The notes beneath the pieces are model-generated. The model was not told the DNA's origin. It did no database searches and saw only the letters and a list, made by a program, of their open reading frames with translations. A stretch of DNA of 64,000 nt from VGSG01 sp040756375 (GTDB lineage: Bacteria; Desulfobacterota; Desulfomonilia; Desulfomonilales; Desulfomonilaceae). Positions 1-7,619 of the stretch are shown here, one piece after another. Both the position numbers and the translations under genes were made by a program. Numbering within the stretch: the first letter of the stretch is position 1; the number at the start of each line of letters is the position of its first letter. Location: NCBI GenBank assembly GCA_040756375.1, contig JBFLZC010000023.1, positions 27,908 to 91,907 on the forward strand, in the 5' to 3' direction.

Positions 1-923
1 GCGAACCGACTGCGAATGACGCGATCCTCAAGCCACCGTGGTACATATGAGGCCAAGGCAGTTGACACGTAGGTCGGTGCAGGTGTTTCCCACTTTTCGC
101 CCAGTTCGCGGAAGATCCAAAACAGAGGTCGCATAGCCCCCAACGATCGAGCCAGCGCAATGAGCCGATCCCAATTGAGATTCACAGTATGCAGGAGCAG
201 TACAAGGTCCAGCCAATCACGAAGGTCTCCACCATGATTCAAAGTATGCAATGCAAGGTGGATCAGATTAAGCTCGGGTGAAAGATAGAAGACCCGGCCT
301 CCGTAGAGGTCGCCTTCGACAGCATTGTCCCAAACAATGTCTGAACGAAGCTCGTAATAACCCATGGACCGGACGCAGCGGTGAAGGTCAATGAATTCAG
401 GGGGAGGGCCCGAGCATCCGTAAACTCTGGGCAACTTCAGCAGGCGCTCTTCGTCAGGGTCCAATTCAACCGAGAGCCTGGACCCAAGCCGTTCCAGTTC
501 CCTGCCGCATTCTTCAAAATGTTCCTCCCGAACGAGCAAGTCCAGGTCAAGCATGGGGCGGAGTGCGGGATCTTTGTAAACAAATCGGCCAAGGTACGCG
601 CCTTTGAGGCATATCAGAGGAATACCGGTATCATTCAATGCGGCCAGGAGTGGGCGTAAAGCCGCGTCCCTGTGCATGGAACGGATAGCAGAGCTTCGAT
701 AATCCTGCTGCAAGCCCGCGAGAATCTCTGGTGCAAGGCCGACCCCCGCATGAGCTTTCAAGGAAGAGTACAACCATGGACCTAGTTGTTCGGAGCGCAC
801 TATTTGCAAATGGTGCGCGGTCCACGCACTGCAAATCGCTGGTTCAGGGGCGCGGCCCTGGGCGAAGGTCCGTGCAACTCTTTGCACGTCATCAAGTGGA
901 TTCAAGGTGTGTGTATCGTGCAT
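1..923 (-). CDS. Nucleotidyltransferase-family protein (NTP_transf_5-like), 3' end off the window
   Basis: An open frame runs from an ATG at 923 to the left edge without a stop, so the C-terminus is missing (about 307 residues visible). The sequence around residues 105-130 (LKGAYL, then RPMLDLDLLV) is the signature of the uncharacterised nucleotidyltransferase family PF14907: a Lys-Gly strand followed by an R-P-x-x-D-x-D-x-L motif that supplies the metal-binding aspartates. Later blocks (IDLHRCV, LIHLALHTLNHGG, DWLDLVLLL) also fit that family. The biochemical role of the family is not established; members often sit in polysaccharide or peptide-modification clusters, but its left-hand neighbours lie outside the window. 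No strong ribosome binding site is seen before the ATG. Confidence 0.75.
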   Translation of the reverse strand, partial: MHDTHTLNPLDDVQRVARTFAQGRAPEPAICSAWTAHHLQIVRSEQLGPWLYSSLKAHAGVGLAPEILAGLQQDYRSSAIRSMHRDAALRPLLAALNDTGIPLICLKGAYLGRFVYKDPALRPMLDLDLLVREEHFEECGRELERLGSRLSVELDPDEERLLKLPRVYGCSGPPPEFIDLHRCVRSMGYYELRSDIVWDNAVEGDLYGGRVFYLSPELNLIHLALHTLNHGGDLRDWLDLVLLLHTVNLNWDRLIALARSLGAMRPLFWIFRELGEKWETPAPTYVSTALASYVPRWLEDRVIRSRF

Positions 924-990
924 AAGCGGGATGTGAGAGTGTGGTTAGCGATCTATTGCCGAAATTCGGTACCGTGTGTCGGGAAGAATT

Positions 991-1062
991 GGTGGGGCAG
1001 TCCCGCGAAGCGCGGAATTGCCTGTCATTTCTTGATACACAGGCGGGACGCCTGTCCCACCA
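991..1062. repeat. Imperfect inverted repeat (GTGGGGCAG...CTGTCCCAC)
   Basis: The ends GGTGGGGCAG and GCCTGTCCCACC pair, and inner segments (GCCTGT with ACAGGC; CCCGC with GGCGGGAC) also pair, giving a folded unit of about 70 bases upstream of the partial gene. It resembles the 52-base palindrome at 4539-4590 in style (GTGGGGCAGG ends) and is probably part of the same class of small dispersed hairpins. Confidence 0.6.
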
Positions 1063-1150
1063 AGACCACGAATACGCGACTGTACTTACGCCACCGTGCA
1101 CTTGGGGGCAAGAATCTTCTGCGCTTGTCTGCCGTGTCGGACGGGGCCGC

Positions 1151-1417
1151 TCAGCCGCCGGCTTGCCCGCGATTCTCCGGGTCCGCCTGCAGCTTTCCCT
1201 GTGCAAGCAATCCGAGCTTGACGTGCAGTTCACGAAAGGACTTCATCATGAGATCGTGGATGAGAACGAGCCGATTGTGAGGGCTTTGCGCGTTGTCGAG
1301 GCGCTTGTCGATTTCCGCTTGAAGTGCTTTCAGCTCAGGATGGCTGTCGAGGAACTCGTCGCGTTCCTTGATGGCCTGTGCATGGACGTCCGATTTTACT
1401 ATTTGCAGTTTGGACAT
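1151..1417 (-). CDS. Small hypothetical protein, helical
   Basis: This 88-residue protein is highly charged and predicted almost wholly helical, with no signal peptide, cysteine pair or membrane segment. I do not recognise the family. It has a Gly/Gln-rich tail and no operon partner: the next gene (lpxB) is divergent. A TATAAT box lies just upstream on the minus strand (1454-1459). It is kept as a real gene because of the promoter-like sequence and sound amino-acid composition, but the evidence is modest. Confidence 0.5.
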   Translation of the reverse strand: MSKLQIVKSDVHAQAIKERDEFLDSHPELKALQAEIDKRLDNAQSPHNRLVLIHDLMMKSFRELHVKLGLLAQGKLQADPENRGQAGG

Positions 1418-1453
1418 GGGTCACCACGCTGCATGACCAATCATTTTATAAAT

Positions 1454-1459
1454 ATTATA
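1454..1459 (-). promoter_or_regulatory. Possible -10 box (TATAAT) for the 88-residue protein
   Basis: A consensus TATAAT on the minus strand lies in an AT-rich stretch about 40 bases upstream of the start at 1417. No good -35 box is found at 16-18 bases, so this is a tentative call. Confidence 0.3.
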
Positions 1460-1627
1460 GCACAAAAAGGACAAATGCTCATGCGTTATCCCACGTAAAG
1501 GTACCTTTGCCGTGGCACAATGCCTGTTTGGGGCGCATTTGTCTCGGAAGGAACCGGTCTGCTTGACTAAGGAATCGGGATTGGCTTTACTGCCACCACC
1601 GTGCGCGTAGAGAGGTTTCTGGAGTTC

Positions 1628-2866
1628 ATGGCCACGAAGTCAATATTGCTTCTTGCCGGCGAAGCATCAGGAGATTATCACGCAGCCGCTCTGGTGCAGG
1701 ACCTCAAGGAGCTCATGCCGGAAGTGCGAGTGTCCGGAATAGGTGGGGACAGGCTTGCGGAAGCAGGAATGGAGCTCCTCCACCATTACCGTGAAATAAA
1801 CACCATAGCGCTCGACGAAGGCCTGCGTCAGATCCGCAATATTCTCGCTGCCTACCGGACCATCAAAACCGAATTGAGAAGCGGCAAGCATCAGCTCTTC
1901 ATCCCGGTCGATTATCCGGACGTGAACCTGCGGTTGTGCCGGATAGCTCGGAACGCGGGTGTGCGGGTTTGTTACTACGTGAGCCCGCAGGTATGGGCGT
2001 GGCGCAAAGGAAGAATACGCACGATCGCGCAACGTGTGGACAACATGATGACGCTCTTCCCCTTTGAGGAGCGCCTTTATCGTGAAGCCGGGGTACCGTC
2101 AGTCTTCGTGGGCCATACTATGGTGAAAGACATCCCGGAGACCTGGGATCGCACTTCTCTCCGTCACGAGCTGAATCTCAACGAAGAATCCTACGTGGTC
2201 GCGCTTGTTCCCGGGAGCCGGCCCGCGGAAATCAGCCGAATGCTGCCCCGGATGTGCCGGGCCGCGGAGCTGTTCGCGCGCAAATTTCCCGACGCGTCTT
2301 TTGTGCTGCCGCTGGCTGCGGAGCATCTCAATGGTCTCGTACAGGGCATTCTCGCGGATTATCCTATTGAGGTCCGCGTTCACTCGGTGGAAGCCCCCCG
2401 CATCATGGCCGCGGCGGACTGCGGACTGGTAACGTCAGGCACCGCGACGCTCCAGGCAGCGCTCTGTGGAATGCCTCATGCGGTCGTATATGTTGTCGAT
2501 TCATTCACCTGGTGGCTCGGGCTGAAGGTGATTCACCCATTGCTGATGGAGAAGGACGTGCATCTTGCGATCGCCAACGTGCTCTCCATCCAGGAAGAAA
2601 CTTTTGGCTCCGGCCCGATTGCAGAGATGCAGACTCGCGGAATCTCCATAACCTGCCAAGAGTGCGGGCGCCCCCTCTTTGTTCCTGAAGTGTTGCAGAA
2701 CCGAGCGACTCCCGAATACCTTGCCGAATGGCTGACCAGGTTCCGTTCGGACCAAAACCTCAATGATGCAATGAAAAGCGGGTTTCGTCAGATCAGACGG
2801 ATGCTCGAACCTCCGGGCCAAGGCCCGATTGCCGCTAAAATCGTCGCGGAGATGCTCCAGAAGTGA
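1628..2866 (+). CDS. lpxB: Lipid-A-disaccharide synthase with a cysteine-containing insertion
   Basis: LpxB joins UDP-2,3-diacylglucosamine and lipid X to make the lipid A disaccharide, as a peripheral inner-membrane glycosyltransferase (GT19). The N-terminal LLLAGEASGDYHAA, the VCYYVSPQVWAWRKGR block near residues 115-130, the VALVPGSRPAEI motif and the SGTATLQAALCGMP acceptor loop are all typical. ATG 1628 is preferred to the upstream GTG at 1601 because GGAG lies just before it and the family starts at this point. Unusual: between residues of about 321 and 351 there is an extra segment carrying C-Q-E-C-G, not present in the LpxB proteins I know, just before the C-terminal swap region. It points to a Gram-negative cell. 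No other lpx gene is adjacent. Confidence 0.93.
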   Translation: MATKSILLLAGEASGDYHAAALVQDLKELMPEVRVSGIGGDRLAEAGMELLHHYREINTIALDEGLRQIRNILAAYRTIKTELRSGKHQLFIPVDYPDVNLRLCRIARNAGVRVCYYVSPQVWAWRKGRIRTIAQRVDNMMTLFPFEERLYREAGVPSVFVGHTMVKDIPETWDRTSLRHELNLNEESYVVALVPGSRPAEISRMLPRMCRAAELFARKFPDASFVLPLAAEHLNGLVQGILADYPIEVRVHSVEAPRIMAAADCGLVTSGTATLQAALCGMPHAVVYVVDSFTWWLGLKVIHPLLMEKDVHLAIANVLSIQEETFGSGPIAEMQTRGISITCQECGRPLFVPEVLQNRATPEYLAEWLTRFRSDQNLNDAMKSGFRQIRRMLEPPGQGPIAAKIVAEMLQK

Positions 2867-3084
2867 TATCCGCTTACCTTCGGAGAATAGAACGCGAGGT
2901 CCGTACAAACGAAAGGCCCTCGTGCACTGGTAGGGACACTAAGGCCTTCCCATCCCAAAGTTTCTCCTAGATGTAGGTAGGTTGGTTATTCGGACACCAC
3001 TGTAATCTCCGAGTTCCCGAAAAAAAGCGGTCTGCACATTTCCATGTGATTGGACAGGCTTTTCAGAGGACTCGCCTAAGCAAT

Positions 3085-4407
3085 TTAGAGCTCGGGGCCG
3101 AGCGCGTTCGGTAGCTCGCTAATGTTGCTAAGCACGCGGCGCGCTCCGGACATGGCAAGCTCTTCAGCGGAAAAAATCGAATTAGCTATGGCATAGCAAT
3201 CCATGCCCGCGTTGGCCGCGGCTTGAACGTCCAGCGGCGCGTCCCCTACGTAAATAGTGGTTTCTTTCGTTGTGCCCGCGGATCTGACGAATTCTTCGAA
3301 CATCTCGCCCGAAGGCTTGGCCTTGAACCCGTCTTGAGCACCGATAATGCGCGTCATATGGTGTGCGAACCCTAGGTGCTCCGCGAGCCGTCGAGCATAC
3401 GGTCCGCGCTTGTTCGTCACCACTCCGGTGATGATGTTGCCATTGAGGCGCTCCAGGGTTTCCAACGCGCCCGGCAACAGCCCTGTCTTTTCCACGTAGA
3501 TGGCATCGTAATACTCTCGGAAGACCCTGATGGCTTCATCTGCTTCGTGCGGCTTGAGATACGAGTGAACAAAGTCCACAAGAGATATGGAGGTCTTCCT
3601 GACCACCTCTTCTTTGCTCATGGTCGGATAGCCCATTTGGACAAACATGTGGTTGAACGCGTCGACGATGGTGTCAATCGAATCCACCAGAGTCCCGTCC
3701 ATATCAAAGGACACAGCCTCGATGCGACGCGTTAGGAGCAGAGGAACATCCCCGAAACCATCTGCACGAATTGCCGGAAGGTTTTCCCGCGCACAGTACA
3801 CGAACAAGTCTCTCAGTCCGAGTACCAGATCCGCGGCGCTCGCTGCATGGCGGTCCGATTCTCCGTCGCCGATGAGAATAATCTTGTCGTACTGCGGTCG
3901 GAATTGCTTGAGCACGCCCAGCTTGCATGTCCCGCACGTGCCGCACTCAGGATCCGCGTGAGGCGATGCCATCCGGACCTGCCCGTCCGGCTCCAGGATC
4001 AGCGCGTTGGCAAACACGTCGAGCCCTTCAATGCCGTGATTGCGAAAGAGCGTCTTGATCGTGCCGTCGAATCCGTCGGAGACTATTTTTACATCGATGC
4101 CTCTGGAACGAGCCCAATCCAGGAAAGCAGGAAAATGAGGATCCAGAAGAGCAAATCTTTGGACAAAGTCTTCCAGGTCGCGCTCTGTCATGCGCATAAG
4201 CGGAGCAACGGCCTCGTACACCCCCAGCGAGCCAATCTCCCCGCGCACGTACCGCTTCACATGATGCCGCCACTCTGCGGAATACACATGATCCCGAACC
4301 AAACGGTTTACCGTGTCTCTAATAGAGACCGTGCCGTCAAAGTCGCAAAGGATGAGGACCCTGGGTTTAATCCGGGGTTGTGCGTGTGTTGGCTTCTCTT
4401 GATTCAT
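3085..4407 (-). CDS. Tandem HAD phosphatase: MtnX/PSP-like domain fused to a phosphoglycolate-phosphatase-like domain
   Basis: Two complete HAD hydrolase domains lie in one 440-residue chain. The first (about residues 15-215) has the nucleophile motif CDFDGTV at 21-27 and GDGESDRHAA near its end; it carries the CGTCGTC segment seen in MtnX-type phosphatases, which act in methionine salvage. The second (about 230-440) starts with FDMDGTLVDS, has VVTNKRGPY as the motif II threonine and VGDAPLDVQAA as motif IV, like phosphoglycolate or pyrophosphate phosphatases (Gph/PpaX). Both sets of catalytic aspartates are present, so both halves could be active. Substrates cannot be assigned from sequence. 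It is monocistronic, convergent with lpxB and upstream of greA on the same strand. Confidence 0.85.
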   Translation of the reverse strand: MNQEKPTHAQPRIKPRVLILCDFDGTVSIRDTVNRLVRDHVYSAEWRHHVKRYVRGEIGSLGVYEAVAPLMRMTERDLEDFVQRFALLDPHFPAFLDWARSRGIDVKIVSDGFDGTIKTLFRNHGIEGLDVFANALILEPDGQVRMASPHADPECGTCGTCKLGVLKQFRPQYDKIILIGDGESDRHAASAADLVLGLRDLFVYCARENLPAIRADGFGDVPLLLTRRIEAVSFDMDGTLVDSIDTIVDAFNHMFVQMGYPTMSKEEVVRKTSISLVDFVHSYLKPHEADEAIRVFREYYDAIYVEKTGLLPGALETLERLNGNIITGVVTNKRGPYARRLAEHLGFAHHMTRIIGAQDGFKAKPSGEMFEEFVRSAGTTKETTIYVGDAPLDVQAAANAGMDCYAIANSIFSAEELAMSGARRVLSNISELPNALGPEL

Positions 4408-4538
4408 GGTGATCCGGCCGGGTAAAAATCAACTATAACAATCTGTCTTGAGGCTTGCGACTCTGAATCGGGCTGGAGTGCCCCTCACTCGTCCCTTCCC
4501 ACTCCCATCAAGGGAGGGGTTTACAAAACCCTCTCCTC

Positions 4539-4590
4539 TTGTGGGGCAGGCTTTCCAGCCTGCCGGCGGCCTGGAAAGGCCGCCCCACAA
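4539..4590. repeat. 52-base palindromic repeat
   Basis: TTGTGGGGCAGGCTTTCCAG and CTGGAAAGGCCGCCCCACAA form a near-perfect inverted repeat around a GC-rich centre, between the HAD gene and greA (both on the minus strand). It could act as a transcription terminator for greA, but it lacks a clear T-run and resembles a dispersed hairpin element. Confidence 0.7.
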
Positions 4591-4670
4591 AGAGGGTCTT
4601 TGACGCAAACCATGACGCTGTCCACTATAGCGCTTGAATATCTTTAGCCTTCAGCCGCGCGGGCCTTTCA

Positions 4671-5141
4671 TTAGGACACGTCAATAATCTCGTAGGTTCG
4701 GAGGCCGTTGGGAGTTTTCACTTCAACCACGTCATCCGCCTGCTTTCCGATGAGAGCGCGTCCGAGCGGAGATGTGACCGAGATCGTCCCCTGGCTTATG
4801 TCAGCTTCGTCTTGCCCCAGGAGCTGGTAGCTCTTCTGTTCGCTGGAGTCCACGTCTTCCAAAGTAACCGTGGCGCCAAAAACAATCCTGTCGGTAGCTT
4901 GGCGATTTCTCAGATCAATCACTTCACAGGTGGCGAGCCGCGCCTGAAGGTCACGGATCCGCGCGTCGAGCAAGCCCAGCTTTTCCTTGGCGTACGTGAA
5001 TTCAGCGTTTTCCGACAGGTCGCCGTGACCGGCTGCGATCTCGATCTCTTTTGTCACTTTTGGCCGTTCGACTCGTATCAGGCGATCCAGCTCTTCTTTC
5101 AGTTTCCGATGTCCATCCAGGGATATGGGCCGTTTGGTCAC
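4671..5141 (-). CDS. greA: Transcription elongation factor GreA
   Basis: GreA rescues backtracked RNA polymerase by stimulating cleavage of the nascent transcript. The 156 residues match the usual length. The N-terminal coiled coil contains GHGDLSENAEFTYAKE (residues about 38-53), whose acidic tip D-L-S-E-N-A-E is the functional signature, and the C-terminal FKBP-like domain has the ISVTSPLGRALIGK block. The gene stands alone; a family F repeat lies directly upstream of its start (5186-5382). Confidence 0.95.
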   Translation of the reverse strand: MTKRPISLDGHRKLKEELDRLIRVERPKVTKEIEIAAGHGDLSENAEFTYAKEKLGLLDARIRDLQARLATCEVIDLRNRQATDRIVFGATVTLEDVDSSEQKSYQLLGQDEADISQGTISVTSPLGRALIGKQADDVVEVKTPNGLRTYEIIDVS

Positions 5142-5185
5142 GCTCGCACCTCGTTCTTAGGTCTCTCCCAACAACCAGTTATAAC

Positions 5186-5382
5186 CATTGCCAAAAGTTG
5201 TGTCCGATCCGATTCCCCGGAATTCGTCATTCCTGCGGAAGCACAGAGGCGTTAAGTTAAGCAACCCGCTTCTTTCGTCCGTCATTCCCGCGGAAGCGGG
5301 AATCCAGTCTTTTCAATATGTTCTGGACCCCGGATCAAGTCCGGGGTGACGGGAATGAACACCCTTCTTCCTTTGGCAACTG
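5186..5382. repeat. Family F palindromic element, copy 1
   Basis: The unit is bounded by CATTGCCAAAAG (5186-5197) and CTTTGGCAACTG (5371-5382), which are inverted. Inside are GTCATTCCCGCGGAAGCGGG and GACCCCGGATCAAGTCCGGGGTGAC, two smaller palindromes. The same order of parts, including ATCCAGTCTTTTC-ATATGTTCTGGACCCCGG, recurs at 17211-17381. It fills most of the 383 bases between greA and the next gene; the remainder holds nothing that I recognise. Confidence 0.8.
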
Positions 5383-5524
5383 CTTTAGGAATTCAGCTGC
5401 TGTGCACCACTTAAAAATCCCGGGGAGGGGTTCACTTCCCACGGGATCAGAAGGTGCGCGGCCCGAAGATTTCCTATCCTCAGTATGTTCTTGTACCAGA
5501 CTTGCGATCCGTGGTCAACCCGGC

Positions 5525-5899
5525 TCACGAAGAGGCCGCGTATGCCACCAGCGCGCATTGAATAATGGAAACCACGAGAGTAGCGCAAAGAAGCAACAAA
5601 GAGGCAAGGGTCCTAAACTCGGTCCGGCCCCGGAGAATAAAAGTGATGTGTAGGGCAAAAGCCGCGATGCCTGATAGCCCCAGCACTCCTGATAGGAAGA
5701 GGCCTCCGGACGATTGTTGCGCCGTAAGTACCGCTCCCCACAGAATCAGAAAGACCAGAGGTAGATGCATTGCGAGAAAGCCCGCAATTCCACCGGGAAG
5801 CCGAAACAGTTCCCACTCACGCCAGTACGCAGAATCAATCTCATGAGTGATTAGAAGAGTCGCATTGACCAGGTAGATCCAGAGCAGCGCATCCCACAT
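5525..5899 (-). CDS. Small integral membrane protein (DUF6713-like)
   Basis: A 124-residue protein with four hydrophobic helices. It begins MWDALLWIYLVNATLLITHEIDS; the T-H-E-I-D sequence in the first helix, followed by a W-R-E-W-E-L-F loop, resembles the DUF6713 membrane family, whose function is unknown. The start at 5899 is chosen because GGGGGTGA lies just before it, whereas the longer frame to 6172 only reads through a repeat. It has no operon partner. Confidence 0.65.
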   Translation of the reverse strand: MWDALLWIYLVNATLLITHEIDSAYWREWELFRLPGGIAGFLAMHLPLVFLILWGAVLTAQQSSGGLFLSGVLGLSGIAAFALHITFILRGRTEFRTLASLLLLCATLVVSIIQCALVAYAASS

Positions 5900-6030
5900 G
5901 GTGTCACCCCCGGGAGGTCCCGCATCAGTTGCTATGCGATGACATAAAACCAGTCCGCTATGATTCTCGTAACACACGAGATTCGAGTTGTCATCGTGAG
6001 GGGTGAAAGGGCGAAGCAGTCCTGTATAGG

Positions 6031-6338
6031 GGCGCATGGCCGAGGCTGTCTCAAAAGTTTTGGGGCTTGCAATATCGTGCCACGGTGGGTGGCCGGGACG
6101 TTCCCGCGGGACGCGGGATCCCGGTGCCGGAGGCACAAGAAGCGTTCTTCGTGCGGAGTACAGAGTTGGCATATAGGTAGTAGTTTCGGTGCGTTATGGT
6201 CATCGCTTCCTGTCGCTTCGCGACCCCGATCCCGCGTGTCGCGGGAACGTCGGGGCCACCCAGATGAGACCTTCTTCACCAGCCGTGGCACGATTCTGAG
6301 TGGGGTCGTAGTTTTGAGACAACTTCGGCCATGCGCCC
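6031..6338. repeat. Family C element: two inverted copies of a ~110-base unit
   Basis: The left end GGCGCATGGCCGAGGCTGTC and the right end GTTTTGAGACAACTTCGGCCATGCGCC are inverted. Pairing continues inward through ATCGTGCCACG, GGTGGCC and GGGACGTTCCCGCG..ACGCGGGATC. The right arm has about 20 extra bases (around GATGAGACCTTCTTC). The unit occupies most of the 527 bases between two minus-strand genes and contains no credible gene. Confidence 0.8.
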
Positions 6339-6426
6339 TTGCAGATTCCCGTCACCGCTTTCGCGAAGACAAGCTTTCAGGGGAAGGACGAGGACATTGC
6401 TCGCGCCCATTCGCGGCTGATTGGTA

Positions 6427-7041
6427 TCACTCCCCTGGAGCTGGTGGGGGAAGAAGGTATGGTGGCCCCGGGGCATGGGGCAGGGGAAGCGGTGGTGGTG
6501 GCTTGGGTGGCTGCAACGGGGGCAGAGGAGGCAGCTCTTTCAGGTTCTTCCTCAGCTCTTCGATACCTTGCCGAACCGCGTCAAGAACGTCCTTGTTTTC
6601 TTCCTTGAACTTCCTCACATCCTTGACGGTCTTGTCCACCTCCTTGAGTGCGGACGAAGCGCCTTCGGCCAGGCCTTCCGCGAAGGGCTTGACCACTTTC
6701 TCCGAGGTCTCCTTGCCCGCCTCGTACGCTTTGCGGGGGACCTCATCCCGTTTGGTGTCGCTGATTATCGCATCAAATTGGCCCTTAAGGATGCCCTTGA
6801 CGATCGGGTACAGTTTTCGAGTGGCGAACTCCGCACCCTCCTCCAGGCTTTCGTCCGGGGTATCTTTGATGGACTGCTTCAACCTGCTGCCAGCGTACGA
6901 GGTGACAGAGTCCATGAGGCTGGGGGGATTCTTGTCTTTAGCCTGGGGAGTAGTCCGGGAGCCGGTCAGGAACGATGCCCCGCTATAGGCGATCACAAAG
7001 ACCACCAATCCCGCGAAGGCACATACGAGAGCCCGCTGCAT
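6427..7041 (-). CDS. Membrane-anchored hypothetical protein with proline-rich tail
   Basis: A 204-residue protein with an N-terminal hydrophobic segment (residues about 4-24, signal peptide or anchor), a charged helical middle (about 35-160, many Lys/Glu, possible coiled coil) and a tail of about 35 residues that is nearly half proline. No known domain is recognised. The layout suggests an envelope protein whose helical domain faces the periplasm, but this is inference. It lies 72 bases downstream of another exported small protein on the same strand, so they may share a transcript. Confidence 0.6.
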   Translation of the reverse strand: MQRALVCAFAGLVVFVIAYSGASFLTGSRTTPQAKDKNPPSLMDSVTSYAGSRLKQSIKDTPDESLEEGAEFATRKLYPIVKGILKGQFDAIISDTKRDEVPRKAYEAGKETSEKVVKPFAEGLAEGASSALKEVDKTVKDVRKFKEENKDVLDAVRQGIEELRKNLKELPPLPPLQPPKPPPPLPLPHAPGPPYLLPPPAPGE

Positions 7042-7113
7042 GGCAAGCCTTGAAGGCGCCCCTCGGACCGGTCAGCCCGAGGGGCGTATGAAAATCAAAA
7101 AAAGCTCCTCCGC

Positions 7114-7449
7114 CTACTTGGGATACGTTGGATAAGGCACCGCCTGGTACTTGGATGAGCTCATTGGCTTGTACACTTTGGCGGTCTTGCGTACCTTCGG
7201 CGGGGGGCACGGTGGAGGACACTCAGCCCGCACGCACACCACCTTGCATGACGGCGGGATGAAAGAGTCCTGTGAGCACTTCACCACGGCCTGTTCCGAC
7301 GCATGAGTCGGCGTCGGCCCGTAGCCCAGGTACAGCGCGCCCCTGAAATTCTTGGCAGTCGCTACAAAGAGCGGCGCACTACCAACAGTAGTTGCCAAGA
7401 GGAGCGTTATCACTGCACACGCAACAACCACACTAATCTTCCTCGTCAT
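7114..7449 (-). CDS. Small exported cysteine-rich protein
   Basis: A 111-residue protein with a clear signal peptide (MTRKISVVVACAVITLLLA, cleavage near residues 24-25). The mature part has the order G-A-L-Y-L-G-Y-G, then A-S-E-Q-A-V-V-K-C and C-K-V-V, which is faintly like DUF4189 periplasmic domains, followed by a C-P-P-P-C-P-P-P segment and a lysine-rich tail. The even number of cysteines suggests disulfides outside the cytoplasm. No function can be assigned. Confidence 0.6.
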   Translation of the reverse strand: MTRKISVVVACAVITLLLATTVGSAPLFVATAKNFRGALYLGYGPTPTHASEQAVVKCSQDSFIPPSCKVVCVRAECPPPCPPPKVRKTAKVYKPMSSSKYQAVPYPTYPK

Positions 7450-7619
7450 CTCATACCTCCATATGGCGCTATCATATAACTTGATAACCCTCTCGTCCAG
7501 CTTTTACGCACAAACCTTTGCAGGATTGGCTCTTTTCGCCATTTCTTGCCCTTTGATGGGCCCGACGAATGCCCAATCGACGGGTCCCATTTCCGTAGGA
7601 CGAACACCCGACCGAGACG

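Noticed and set aside
786..1498. Plus-strand frames of 164 and 185 residues
   Set aside because: They run antisense to the nucleotidyltransferase gene and the 88-residue gene and through an inverted repeat.
5900..6172. N-terminal extension of the small membrane protein to 6172
   Set aside because: The extension reads through the family C repeat; the start at 5899 has a ribosome binding site and begins the conserved part.
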